Of a DNA stretch of 64,000 nucleotides, positions 35,962-44,673 are shown piece after piece; within the stretch, counting starts at the first letter, position 1, and each line of letters starts with the position of its first letter. The notes below the pieces were generated by a model that ran no database searches, was not told the origin of the DNA, and saw only the letters and a program-made list of their open reading frames with translations. A program made the translations under genes and the position numbers. This DNA comes from an uncultured Oscillibacter sp. (GTDB lineage: Bacteria; Bacillota; Clostridia; Oscillospirales; Oscillospiraceae), in the NCBI GenBank assembly GCA_900544615.1, contig UQVS01000009.1:35568-99567 (forward strand), in the 5' to 3' direction.

Positions 35962-36612
35962 AGCTAAGCAGCGGCGCAGTATTCTAGTCAGATCTGCCGT
36001 TTCCGAGGGAGGGCCTAAAAAGCCTCTAAAGGGCACACCTGTGAAACTTCTGGTGTTTGCTTGAGACGCCCAGTCTTGGGTGGATGCTGGGAGGAAGCGT
36101 GCTTACGCTTGCGGATCCAGGGCGATTTCCAATGGCATGGTTACCCCGACCCTGTTTCCGTGGAGACCTGTTATTGTGCATGGACGTACTCCCGTTGCGG
36201 TAATTCCGATTCATGTACGAAGCAGATTTGAACCTGCAATGCGGTGCATCGAGCCTTTCGGCGCGTAACGCTGTGTGCAGACGTAGCCTGCCTTGCGTGA
36301 GGCGGGTGGATGTGGGATCAACGCGGCAGTGCTCTGGCCAGAGTGCGGATCGCGATCGCCCGCTGAAACCCGATTTGCAAAAGAGGCTAAAGAAACGGAC
36401 GGACTGTGGTGGAAAACACCTAGGCTGTTCTTGAAAAGCGAATCAGGGATTGCAGTGCGGACTCAGTGGCAATCGGGTAGCGTATCAGGCGACGATACGC
36501 CTCAGGACTGAAAGGGGAACCGCCTCCATCGGCAACGAGGGGTGTCCTGTGGGGAAAACAGACCCGACCTAAGCCGTAAGATTTACCTGATTTGCTGCCG
36601 CTGTCTTAGCCA
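35962..36612 (+). ncRNA. ole: OLE RNA (Ornate Large Extremophilic RNA)
   Basis: About 650 bases without a credible gene between ispA and the oapA-type gene. OLE is a large, highly structured RNA of Firmicutes that forms a membrane ribonucleoprotein with OapA and is tied to tolerance of short-chain alcohols, cold and magnesium or energy stress. Three things support the call: the context ispA-OLE-oapA-dxs-tlyA-recN known from Bacillus halodurans and clostridia; a partner protein gene 25 bases downstream; and structure. GCTAAG-CAGCGGC (35963-35975) pairs with GCCGCTG-T-CTTAGC (36597-36610, one bulge), joining both ends. Local hairpins include AAGCGT/ACGCTT (36095-36110), CTCTGG/CCAGAG (about 36331-36342) and GCGTATC/GATACGC (36480-36500). 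Short open frames inside lack ribosome binding sites. Ends are inferred from the promoter and closing helix. Confidence 0.93.
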
Positions 36613-36636
36613 ATTACAAATTTCGGAGGCGTTTTT

Positions 36637-37194
36637 TTGAAAGAACCTTCCCGTTCCAAAAATAAGAAATCGGAATCCTCCCGATATCGCTGGGCGCTGA
36701 CCGCCTTTTTGCTGGCAGTCGGCATGTCGGCTCTCCTGAGCTTTGCCTCGGAGTCGGTTCTGAGCCAGGCGGGGCTGATTCTGGCATTGCTGATTCTGGT
36801 GTTGTTTATCCTTCTGGGCATCGTATTCGATATCATCGGCGTGGCGGTCACAGCCGCAGATCCCAAGCCCTTTCACTCCATGGCCGCCCACAGGGAAAAG
36901 GGCGCAAAGGAAGCACTGTCTCTCCTGCGGAACGCAGACCGGGTCTCCAGCGTCTGCAACGACGTGGTGGGCGACATCTGCGGCATCGTTTCCGGCGCTA
37001 CCGGCGCGGTGATCGTGGCCCGACTGCAAAGCGGGCTGAATTTTCAGAGCGTCTGGATCTCCGTAGGCGTCACCGCCCTCGTCTCCGGCCTGACCATCGG
37101 AGGGAAGGCCATCGGAAAGCCCTTTGCCATGAACCAGAGCAAACAGGTGGTGTATCTGGCGGGGCGGTTCCTGCATTTGTTTCATCGCGGTTAA
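36637..37194 (+). CDS. oapA: OLE-associated membrane protein OapA
   Basis: 185-residue membrane protein encoded directly after the OLE RNA. OapA binds OLE RNA and anchors it to the membrane; it is distantly related to the DUF21/CNNM domain of magnesium transporters. A positively charged N-terminus (1-18) precedes membrane segments at about 19-40 and 45-66, then the conserved block DIIGVAVTAADPKPFHSMAA at 65-84, then hydrophobic stretches at about 112-130 and 138-156 and the closing GKAIGKPFA. The start is TTG 36637, six bases after CGGAGG; no ATG fits. dxs follows after 17 bases, so oapA and dxs are likely co-transcribed, perhaps by read-through from OLE. Confidence 0.9.
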   Translation: MKEPSRSKNKKSESSRYRWALTAFLLAVGMSALLSFASESVLSQAGLILALLILVLFILLGIVFDIIGVAVTAADPKPFHSMAAHREKGAKEALSLLRNADRVSSVCNDVVGDICGIVSGATGAVIVARLQSGLNFQSVWISVGVTALVSGLTIGGKAIGKPFAMNQSKQVVYLAGRFLHLFHRG

Positions 37195-37211
37195 GACCGC
37201 TGGAGGTCATT

Positions 37212-39071
37212 GTGATTCTGGACAGTATTCATTCCCCTGCGGACGTCAGGGAACTCGATCAAAAACAGCTGCCGCAGCTCTGCCGTGAGTTGCGGCAGTT
37301 TCTGCTGGAAAACGTGTCGAAAACCGGCGGGCATCTTGCGTCCAATCTGGGCGTGGTCGAACTGACGGTGGCGATCCACCGGGTGTTTGACACCGCGCAG
37401 GATCGGCTGGTGTTCGACGTGGGTCACCAGTCCTATGTCCACAAGGCTCTGACGGGCCGTCAGGCTCTGTTTTCCACGCTGCGGCAGCTGGACGGCCTGT
37501 CCGGCTTTCCGAAGCCCTATGAGAGCGTCCACGATTCCTTTATTGCGGGTCACGCGTCCAACTCCGTTTCTGTGGCACTTGGGATGGCAAGGGCAAGGAC
37601 TTTGCAGGATAAGGATTATCAAGTGCTGGCGCTGATCGGAGACGGCGCACTGACCGGCGGCCTCGCCTATGAAGGTCTGAACAACGCCGGTGCGTCCGGG
37701 GAGCATCTGATCGTGATCCTCAACGACAACGGTATGTCCATCGACCCCAATGTAGGGGCGATTCCCGACCATCTGGCCAGACTGCGGAGCAAGCCTGCCT
37801 ATTACCACTTTAAAAAGTGGTATCGGAGTCTCTTCGGAGAAACGCCGGCCAAATCTGTCCTGTATCGCTTTAACCACCGGCTGAAAACCAGCCTGAAAAA
37901 GTCAATTTGGCCCGGCAGTACGCTCTTTGAAGATATGGGCTTTACCTATCTCGGCCCCATCGACGGCCATGATCTTCCCCGCCTGTGCGATGTGCTGTCC
38001 TGGGCGAAGGAGCTGAATGGCCCGGTACTGGTTCATGTACATACCCGGAAAGGCAAGGGATACTCCTTTGCGGAGCGGGATCCGGGAAAATTCCATGGGA
38101 TCTCCCCGTTTGACCCGGAGACCGGCCTGCTTTTGAAACGGGGAGGGGAGACGTTCTCCTCCGCTTTCGGCAAGGCGCTGACGGACTGCGCCGCGAAAGA
38201 TTCGCGGATCTGTGCGATTACTGCCGCCATGGAGGATGGCACTGGCCTGACGCCGTTTGCCAAAGCGTATCCGAGCCGCTTCTTTGACGTCGGTATTGCG
38301 GAAGGGCACGGCGTCTCCATGGCAGCCGGCATGGCAAAGCAGGGAATGATCCCGGTTTTCGCCGTTTATTCCACTTTTTTGCAGCGAAGCTATGATATGT
38401 TGGTTCATGATGCGGCTTTGCAGAAGCTTCACATTGTGCTGGGTGTGGATCGCGCCGGTCTGGTGGGCGCTGACGGCGAGACCCACCATGGCTGTCTGGA
38501 CGTAGCTTGCCTTACCGGGATCCCCGGATTTACGGTGCTGTGTCCCGCCAGCTTCGCGGAGCTGCGGGCTATGATCCGTCAGGCACTGTTTGAGATTGAC
38601 GGGCCGGTGGCGATCCGATATCCCCGCGGCGGGGAAGGCGGTTTTACCGGCGATACCAGCGCCCGTGCAGCCGTTCGACTGAAAGACGGTTCAAAAGCAC
38701 TGCTGATCTCTTACGGAACGCTGACAAATCAAGCACTGGAAGCGGCGGAGCAGCTGGAAAAAGAGGGAATCTCCACAAAGGTTCTCAAGCTGAATCGGAT
38801 TGCGCCGCTGGATATGCCGTCCATTCTGCAAGAGACGGAGGGGATGGACGCGGTGCTGATTTTGGAGGACTGCTTTGAAAACGGCAGCGTGGGTCAGCAG
38901 ATCGCCGCAGGGATGGCGGAAGCCGGACAGCGGTGTTCTCATGTCATTTTACAAAATCTGAAAGACCACTTTGCTCCCGCCGGTTCGGTGGAGCAGCTGA
39001 GACACAGGTTTGGTCTGGATGCCGGCGGCGCGGCAAATGCAGTCAGGAAGGCGATGGCTTATGAGCAATAA
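37212..39071 (+). CDS. dxs: 1-deoxy-D-xylulose-5-phosphate synthase
   Basis: First enzyme of the MEP isoprenoid pathway: thiamine-diphosphate-dependent fusion of pyruvate and glyceraldehyde-3-phosphate. Thiamine-binding GDGALTGGLAYEGLNN near 143-158, the catalytic Glu in IAEGHGVSMAAGMA near 363-376, and VFDVGHQSYVHK near 72-83. It is 619 residues. The start is GTG 37212, downstream of TGGAGG. Its position after OLE-oapA is the canonical one and puts a pathway-entry enzyme next to the RNA. Confidence 0.96.
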   Translation: MILDSIHSPADVRELDQKQLPQLCRELRQFLLENVSKTGGHLASNLGVVELTVAIHRVFDTAQDRLVFDVGHQSYVHKALTGRQALFSTLRQLDGLSGFPKPYESVHDSFIAGHASNSVSVALGMARARTLQDKDYQVLALIGDGALTGGLAYEGLNNAGASGEHLIVILNDNGMSIDPNVGAIPDHLARLRSKPAYYHFKKWYRSLFGETPAKSVLYRFNHRLKTSLKKSIWPGSTLFEDMGFTYLGPIDGHDLPRLCDVLSWAKELNGPVLVHVHTRKGKGYSFAERDPGKFHGISPFDPETGLLLKRGGETFSSAFGKALTDCAAKDSRICAITAAMEDGTGLTPFAKAYPSRFFDVGIAEGHGVSMAAGMAKQGMIPVFAVYSTFLQRSYDMLVHDAALQKLHIVLGVDRAGLVGADGETHHGCLDVACLTGIPGFTVLCPASFAELRAMIRQALFEIDGPVAIRYPRGGEGGFTGDTSARAAVRLKDGSKALLISYGTLTNQALEAAEQLEKEGISTKVLKLNRIAPLDMPSILQETEGMDAVLILEDCFENGSVGQQIAAGMAEAGQRCSHVILQNLKDHFAPAGSVEQLRHRFGLDAGGAANAVRKAMAYEQ

Positions 39072-39882
39072 AACGAGGCTGGATGTGCTCCTGACGGAGC
39101 AGGGACTTCAGGAGAGCCGTCAAAAGGCGCAGGCTACGATTATGAGCGGATTGGTCTTTGTCAACGGCCAGCGGGTGGACAAGCCCGGTACGGCGGTTCC
39201 CAATGATGCGCGGATCGAAATCCGGGGGAATACGCTCAGATATGTGAGCCGGGGCGGCCTGAAGCTGGAAAAGGCCATGGCGGAGTTTCCTATTGACCTG
39301 AAAGGTTGCATCTGCGGTGATATCGGGGCCTCCACCGGCGGATTTACCGATTGTATGCTGCAAAACGGCGCGGATAAGGTCTACGCTGTGGACGTTGGCT
39401 ATGGCCAGCTGGCGTGGAAGCTTCGGGAGGATCCGAGGGTCGTGTGTCTGGAACGCACCAACGCCCGCTACCTGACCCATGAGCAGATTCCGGACGAACT
39501 GGACTTTGCTTCGATCGATGTCAGCTTCATCTCGCTGAAGCTGATCCTGCCTGCGGTGGCAGGCGTCCTGAAGAACGGCGGTCAGGTAGCCAGTCTGGTA
39601 AAGCCCCAGTTCGAGGCCGGAAAAGAAAAAGTGGGGAAGAAGGGCGTTGTCCGGGATCCTGCTGTGCATAAAGAGGTGCTGGAGCATTATCTGGGACACG
39701 CAAAAGAAGCGGGATTCGGCGTCCTTGGACTGACCTATTCGCCGATCCGGGGGCCGGAAGGCAATATCGAGTATCTGGGCTTTCTGCAAAAGGGTGCCGC
39801 CCAGATGGAGACGTTTGATCTGGATGCGCTGGTGGAAGAATCCCACCAGACCTTAAAGGAGCATGGGGAGGGAGCGGTATAA
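39061..39882 (+). CDS. tlyA: TlyA-family rRNA (cytidine-2'-O)-methyltransferase
   Basis: S4 RNA-binding domain (about 3-65, with RLDVLLTEQGLQESRQKAQ) joined to an FtsJ-like methyltransferase: SAM site DIGASTGGFTDCMLQNGA near 86-103 and VDVSFISLKLILPA near 158-171. Family members methylate 16S and 23S rRNA riboses; the older name is haemolysin A. It starts at ATG 39061, overlapping dxs by 11 bases. 273 residues is usual. Confidence 0.94.
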   Translation: MSNKTRLDVLLTEQGLQESRQKAQATIMSGLVFVNGQRVDKPGTAVPNDARIEIRGNTLRYVSRGGLKLEKAMAEFPIDLKGCICGDIGASTGGFTDCMLQNGADKVYAVDVGYGQLAWKLREDPRVVCLERTNARYLTHEQIPDELDFASIDVSFISLKLILPAVAGVLKNGGQVASLVKPQFEAGKEKVGKKGVVRDPAVHKEVLEHYLGHAKEAGFGVLGLTYSPIRGPEGNIEYLGFLQKGAAQMETFDLDALVEESHQTLKEHGEGAV

Positions 39883-40766
39883 TGGATACCAGAACGATTA
39901 TCCTCTGCCCGAACCCGGATCGTGACCATGGCATGAGGGCCACAAAGACAGCGATCCAGCTTTTGCAGGAGCTGGGGTTTCAGACGGCAGTCTGTTCCCC
40001 CTTCCGCTCCCCCAAAGCGGGCGCTTTTGGGGATCTGGCCGTCAAGCCGCTGCTGACGGAGCTGAAGAACGCCAGCCTGATCATCACGCTGGGCGGGGAC
40101 GGTACGATCCTCCATCTGGCCAAGCTGGCGGCGCTGAACCGTATTCCCATGCTGGGCATCAACATGGGCGGCCTTGGATTTCTGGCTGAGCTGGAAGTCA
40201 ATTCCCTTCAGGCCATGCGCGGGCTTAAAAACTGGGATTTTCCCATCGAGGAACGGATGATGCTGGATGTTTCCGTCCTGCGGGACGGCAAGCAGATCTA
40301 CGCGAATATGGGCCTGAATGACGCTGTGATCCGGGAAGGCCCCATTTCCCATGTGATTCATCTGAAAATTTCCTCAGATGGCAAGCATCTGGTAGATATT
40401 GCCGGAGACGGCGCGATCATCGCAACGCCTACCGGCTCCACGGCGTACTCCCTGTCTGCCGGCGGCCCGGTGGTGGAACCCTGCGCGCAGACCATACTTC
40501 TGACGCCGATCTGTACCCACAATATGCGCTTTTCTTCCTATGTGCTCTCGCCGGAGCATACTCTTACGGTGGAGCTGGAGCGCAACGGCCGCAAGCCGGT
40601 CTATCTGTTTGTAGATGAGAGCAGAGCGTTTCCTCTGCGTTCCAACGACGTTGTTCAGATCCGCCGGAGCCGCCATGTGACACGGCTGGCGCATCTGTCC
40701 GAAAAGAGCTTCTGCGAGGTATTCGCGCAAAAAATGCTGCCGGGAGGGTTGCAAGATGAAAAATAA
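39882..40766 (+). CDS. nadK: NAD kinase
   Basis: Phosphorylates NAD to NADP. Conserved GGDGTILHLAK near 72-82, the NMGGLGFLAE block near 93-102, and TPTGSTAYSLSAGGP near 184-198. It is 294 residues. The start overlaps the tlyA stop by one base, and the end overlaps argR by 11 bases. Confidence 0.95.
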   Translation: MDTRTIILCPNPDRDHGMRATKTAIQLLQELGFQTAVCSPFRSPKAGAFGDLAVKPLLTELKNASLIITLGGDGTILHLAKLAALNRIPMLGINMGGLGFLAELEVNSLQAMRGLKNWDFPIEERMMLDVSVLRDGKQIYANMGLNDAVIREGPISHVIHLKISSDGKHLVDIAGDGAIIATPTGSTAYSLSAGGPVVEPCAQTILLTPICTHNMRFSSYVLSPEHTLTVELERNGRKPVYLFVDESRAFPLRSNDVVQIRRSRHVTRLAHLSEKSFCEVFAQKMLPGGLQDEK

Positions 40767-41205
40767 CCGCCAGACAATGATCCTTGACATCATTGCAAAG
40801 GAGAACGTGGAAACACAGGAACAGCTCTTGGAGCATCTGCGTCAACGGGGGATCACCAGTACGCAGGCCACCATTTCACGGGACATCAAGCAGCTTCATC
40901 TGGTGAAGGAACCTGCCGGACACGGGGCTTATAAGTACGCCGTGTCCAATACGCGGGCGCGGCTCAATGTGGCGGACAAGCTGCGGACCATCTTCCACGA
41001 AAGCATTACCAGCGTGGAGTCCGCCCAGAATATCGTGGTGTTCAAAACGCTGTCCGGGCTGGCAGGCGGCGCCTGTGAGGCGCTGGATCACATGGATGTG
41101 AACGGAATGCTTGGAACGCTGGCAGGGGAGAACACCGTTTTCGTGGTCATGAAGGATACTGCCAGTGCGGAGACGTTCTGTCAGGAGATCCTGGAAATGC
41201 TGTAA
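40756..41205 (+). CDS. argR: Arginine repressor ArgR
   Basis: 149-residue arginine-sensing regulator (AhrC in Bacillus). The N-terminal winged HTH includes STQATISRDIKQLHLVK near 36-52. The C-terminal hexamerisation and arginine-binding domain shows GMLGTLAGENTVFVV near 117-131. The likely targets are the ARG boxes at 43.2-43.3 kb ahead of argG. ArgR usually precedes recN in Firmicutes, as here. Confidence 0.96.
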   Translation: MKNNRQTMILDIIAKENVETQEQLLEHLRQRGITSTQATISRDIKQLHLVKEPAGHGAYKYAVSNTRARLNVADKLRTIFHESITSVESAQNIVVFKTLSGLAGGACEALDHMDVNGMLGTLAGENTVFVVMKDTASAETFCQEILEML

Positions 41206-41259
41206 AAACACGGGGAGGAAAAGCTTCCCGATACCCTTTTCCGAAGGGAGAATCAGACC

Positions 41260-42945
41260 ATGCTGGAACTGCTTCACATTGAGAATATTGCCGTCATTGA
41301 ATCGGCGGACATCGCCTTTCAGCCGGGGTTCAACGCCCTTACCGGCGAGACCGGCGCAGGAAAATCCATCGTTATTGACGCCATGGGCGCTGTGCTGGGC
41401 GGCCGGGCTTCACGGGAACTGATCCGTACCGGGGCGTCCAAGGCGTTTGTCAGCGCTGTGTTTTCCCACGTTTCGGAGAAGCTTCCGGGCCTGACGGAAA
41501 ACGGCGTCGCCCCGGATGAGGATGGAAATCTCCTCTTGCAGCGCGAGATGACGACGGACGGCAAAAACGCCTGCCGGGTCAACGGACGGCCGCTGACGGT
41601 CACGCAGTTGCGGCAGATCGGCGCGGAGCTTTTGAATATTCACGGTCAGCATGACGGCCAGCAGCTTCTGGACGAGGAGCAGCACGGCGCTTATCTGGAT
41701 CGCTTCGGCAGGATGGAAGCGCACCTTGCCGCTTACCGAAAGGAATATGCCGCCATGGCGGCTTTGCGGGAGCAGATCCGTGCGCTTCAAATGGATGAAG
41801 CGGAAAAAGCGCGGCGGATGGACTCCCTCCGATTTCAGATCGGTGAGCTGGAACGGGCGGAGCTGGTGCCGGGCGAGGAAGAAGAACTCAATGCCCGGCG
41901 GGAACTGCTGCGGAACGGCGAGAAGTACATCGCGGCGCTGTCCGGCGCGGATTACTGTCTCAGCGGCGATGACAACGGTTCCGGGGCCGTAGCCGCGATC
42001 CGGGACGCGGAGGAAGCGCTGCACGGTATCCGAAATCTCAGCGCCGATTTGGGAGAGCTGTATAAGCGGCTGGAAGCGCTGCGCTGCGAGGCGTTTGATC
42101 TTGCTGAGATCGTCCGGGATAAGCGGGCGGAGTTCGATTTTTCTCCCGCGGAGCTGGATGCGGCGGAAGCCCGGACGGATCAGCTGTACCGTCTGAAAAA
42201 GAAATACGGCGCCACCGTGGAGGATATGATCGCCTATCTGGATCGCTGCCGGACTGAGCTGGATGCCATGGAAACGGCGGACGATACGCTGATTTTACTG
42301 CAAGGCAAGCTGCAAAAGGCGGAGGCGGCAGTCAGGTCGGCAGGCGCGGTACTGACAGAAAAGCGGAAGGAAGCAGCCGCAGTTCTGGAACGGCGGATCC
42401 AGCAGGAGCTTCGGGATCTGGACATGAATAAGGTTCGCTTTTCCATTGATTTTGCGGAAAAGGAACCGGCGCAGGATGGCTGCGATACCATCCGCTTCCT
42501 GATGTCCGCCAACGTGGGCGAGGATCTGCGGCCCATCGCCAAAATCGCTTCCGGCGGCGAGCTGGCCCGGATCATGCTGGCGCTGAAAAATGTGCTGGCC
42601 GAGCAGGAATCCATTGCCACGCTGGTATTTGATGAAGTGGATACCGGCGTTTCCGGCCGGGCGGCTCAGAAGGTGGCGGAAAAGCTGGCGCAGGTAGCCC
42701 GCCGCAAGCAGGTTCTGTGCGTGACCCATCTGCCGCAGCTGGCAGCCATGGCCGATACGCATTTTTCCGTGCAGAAAGGGGAGAGCGGCGGCCGGACGTT
42801 CACACAGGTGGTTCAGCTGGATCGTGACGCCCGCAAGGCGGAGCTGGCCCGGATTACCGGCGGCAGCCGTGTGACGGACGCGCTGCTGGAAAGCGCCGGT
42901 GAACTGCTGGATCAGGCTGAAGCCTATAGAAAACAGATAGGCTGA
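41260..42945 (+). CDS. recN: DNA repair protein RecN
   Basis: SMC-like ATPase acting at double-strand breaks. Walker A GETGAGKS at 29-36, a central coiled coil (about 150-380), ABC signature ASGGELARIMLAL near 430-442 and Walker B LVFDEVDTGVSG near 455-466. It is 561 residues. ATG 41260 follows AAGGGAG by nine bases. It closes the ispA-to-recN region with a terminator. Confidence 0.96.
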   Translation: MLELLHIENIAVIESADIAFQPGFNALTGETGAGKSIVIDAMGAVLGGRASRELIRTGASKAFVSAVFSHVSEKLPGLTENGVAPDEDGNLLLQREMTTDGKNACRVNGRPLTVTQLRQIGAELLNIHGQHDGQQLLDEEQHGAYLDRFGRMEAHLAAYRKEYAAMAALREQIRALQMDEAEKARRMDSLRFQIGELERAELVPGEEEELNARRELLRNGEKYIAALSGADYCLSGDDNGSGAVAAIRDAEEALHGIRNLSADLGELYKRLEALRCEAFDLAEIVRDKRAEFDFSPAELDAAEARTDQLYRLKKKYGATVEDMIAYLDRCRTELDAMETADDTLILLQGKLQKAEAAVRSAGAVLTEKRKEAAAVLERRIQQELRDLDMNKVRFSIDFAEKEPAQDGCDTIRFLMSANVGEDLRPIAKIASGGELARIMLALKNVLAEQESIATLVFDEVDTGVSGRAAQKVAEKLAQVARRKQVLCVTHLPQLAAMADTHFSVQKGESGGRTFTQVVQLDRDARKAELARITGGSRVTDALLESAGELLDQAEAYRKQIG

Positions 42946-42960
42946 CGAAAAAACACAAAA

Positions 42961-42989
42961 CAGGGTGCTGCTTGCAGCATCCTGTTTTT
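42961..42989 (+). terminator. Terminator after recN
   Basis: CAGGGTGCTGC (42961-42971) pairs with GCAGCATCCTG (42974-42984, one G-U), followed by five T. Confidence 0.82.
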
Positions 42990-42990
42990 C

Positions 42991-43220
42991 CTTTGCTGCG
43001 GCGAGCTTTCATAAAACCGCTGTGCATATCTATAAAATATTCGTGAATAAATGTATAGAACCGGGGGATTGCCGGATGGAATGAATATAGAAGCCCGGCA
43101 GAATATCCGGCTCTGCCGGAGGGGCGAGACTGGCTGGCGGCGTTGAAAAAGGCCGTAAGTATCAAAAATTGCCACAGTGCTGGGCAGGATTGGCAGATCT
43201 GTTGGTCATATCCACGATAA
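42991..43220 (+). other. Non-coding stretch upstream of the argG control region
   Basis: No gene is seen here. It holds an AT-rich patch at 43021-43060 with a weak ARG-box-like sequence (43042-43059), and an 8-base-pair hairpin CCGGCAGA/TCTGCCGG (43095-43119) without a T tract. The latter's role is unclear. Confidence 0.5.
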
Positions 43221-43238
43221 TATGGAAAAATATTCATT
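43221..43238 (+). promoter_or_regulatory. ARG box 1 (ArgR operator)
   Basis: TATGGAAAAATATTCATT matches the ARG-box consensus WNTGAATWWWWATTCANW at all but two positions and lies just upstream of the argG -35. Confidence 0.65.
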
Positions 43239-43243
43239 TAGGG

Positions 43244-43272
43244 TTGACAATTTCAGGGAATGGATGTAGTAT
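43244..43272 (+). promoter_or_regulatory. Sigma-A-type promoter for the arginine cluster
   Basis: Perfect -35 TTGACA (43244-43249) and -10 TAGTAT (43267-43272) at 17 bases, flanked by two ARG boxes. Confidence 0.75.
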
Positions 43273-43285
43273 AAAGCCACAATAA

Positions 43286-43303
43286 ATCGAATATTTATTC
43301 ATT
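43286..43303 (+). promoter_or_regulatory. ARG box 2 (ArgR operator)
   Basis: ATCGAATATTTATTCATT matches the ARG-box consensus at 17 of 18 positions. It lies downstream of the -10 and immediately before the argG ribosome binding site, 65 bases from box 1, a geometry suited to a hexameric repressor bridging both. Confidence 0.75.
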
Positions 43304-43317
43304 TGGAGGCGGAAATC

Positions 43318-44538
43318 ATGAATAAAGAAAACATTAAGAAGATCGTTCTTGCATATTCCGGCGGTTTGGATACATCCATTATCATTCCCTGGCTGAAGGA
43401 AAACTACAACAATCCTGAGATCATTGCTGTGGCCGGCAACGTAGGCCAGAACGATGAGCTGGACGGGCTGGAAGAGAAGGCTCTCAAGACCGGCGCTTCC
43501 AAGCTGATCGTGGCAGATCTGACCGATGAGATGGTGGACGATGTGATCATCCCCGCCATGAAGATGGATGCCAAGTACGAGACTTACCTGCTTGGCACCG
43601 CCTTTGCACGGCCCGTTATCGGCAAGAAGCTGGCCGAGATCGCTCTGGCCGAGGGTGCGGACGCCATCGCACACGGCGCGACCGGCAAGGGCAACGATCA
43701 GGTGCGGTTCGAGCTGGCCATCAAGCGGTTTGCACCCAATATGCCCATCATCGCTCCCTGGCGTGAGTGGGACATCAAGTCCAGAGAGGAAGAGATCGAC
43801 TACGCCGAAGCTCACAAGGTGCCTTTGAAGATCTCCCGCGAGACCAACTATTCCAAGGATAAGAACCTGTGGCATCTGAGCCACGAGGGTCTGGATCTGG
43901 AAGATCCCGCCAACGAGCCGGATCTGGATAAGCCGGGCTTCCTTGAAATGGGTGTTTCTCCCTATCAGGCACCTGACAAGCCCACCTATGTGACCATCGA
44001 TTTTGAAGCCGGTACGCCTGTTGCCGTGGACGGCGAGAAGATGAAGGCCAGCAAGATCATTGAAAAGCTCAACGAGGTGGGCGGTGCCAACGGCATCGGT
44101 ATCATCGACATTGTGGAGAACCGGCTGATCGGCATGAAGGACCGCGGCGTTTATGAGACGCCGGGCGGCACGATCCTCTACTTTGCCCATGAACAGCTGG
44201 AAATGCTCACAGTGGATAAGGATACCCTGCATGAAAAGCAGAAGCTGGCTGTGGATCTGGCCGACCAGATCTACAACGGCAAGTGGTATTCTCCGCTGAC
44301 CGAGGCTCTGGTGGCCTTTGCCAACGAGTCCAACAAGTATGTCACCGGCTCTGTAAAGCTGAAGCTCTACAAGGGCAACATCATCCCCGCCGGCACCACT
44401 TCTCCGTATTCCCTGTACTCCGAGAATCTGGTGACCTTCGGCGAGAGCGATTACGATCAGGCACAGGCCGCCGGCTTCATCAACCTTTGGGGTCTGCCCA
44501 CCAAGGTGCAGGCGCTGCGGGAGCAGGGAAAGCTGTAA
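43318..44538 (+). CDS. argG: Argininosuccinate synthase
   Basis: ATP-dependent joining of citrulline and aspartate, penultimate step of arginine synthesis. N-type ATP pyrophosphatase loop AYSGGLDTS at 12-20 and HGATGKGNDQVRFE near 119-132. It is 406 residues. ATG 43318 is preferred over an in-frame TTG at 43303, which lies within ARG box 2 and the ribosome binding site. Codon use is strongly biased, hinting at high expression when derepressed. Confidence 0.97.
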   Translation: MNKENIKKIVLAYSGGLDTSIIIPWLKENYNNPEIIAVAGNVGQNDELDGLEEKALKTGASKLIVADLTDEMVDDVIIPAMKMDAKYETYLLGTAFARPVIGKKLAEIALAEGADAIAHGATGKGNDQVRFELAIKRFAPNMPIIAPWREWDIKSREEEIDYAEAHKVPLKISRETNYSKDKNLWHLSHEGLDLEDPANEPDLDKPGFLEMGVSPYQAPDKPTYVTIDFEAGTPVAVDGEKMKASKIIEKLNEVGGANGIGIIDIVENRLIGMKDRGVYETPGGTILYFAHEQLEMLTVDKDTLHEKQKLAVDLADQIYNGKWYSPLTEALVAFANESNKYVTGSVKLKLYKGNIIPAGTTSPYSLYSENLVTFGESDYDQAQAAGFINLWGLPTKVQALREQGKL

Positions 44539-44673
44539 AAAAGTCCGAAAGGGGGGAGCATCCCTCCTTTCAGGAGTTTCCTGCGGCATCTGCGCGGTGC
44601 GTTCGACTTTGCGCGCCGCAGGCAAATATATTTTGAATCCGTTGCGGCGGAAACATGACAGAAACGGAGAAGC

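Noticed and set aside
36080..36511. Three overlapping short + strand open frames (36080-36268, 36213-36434, 36293-36511)
   Set aside because: They lie inside the OLE RNA, lack ribosome binding sites, overlap each other in different frames, and their translations look like random structured-RNA sequence.
43095..43119. Hairpin in the argG upstream region as a terminator or T-box
   Set aside because: It has no T tract and no T-box consensus; the ARG boxes explain the regulation.
44539..44673. Possible terminator or riboswitch between argG and argH
   Set aside because: Hairpins exist but lack a proper T run, and no known riboswitch core was recognised; treated as an operon spacer.
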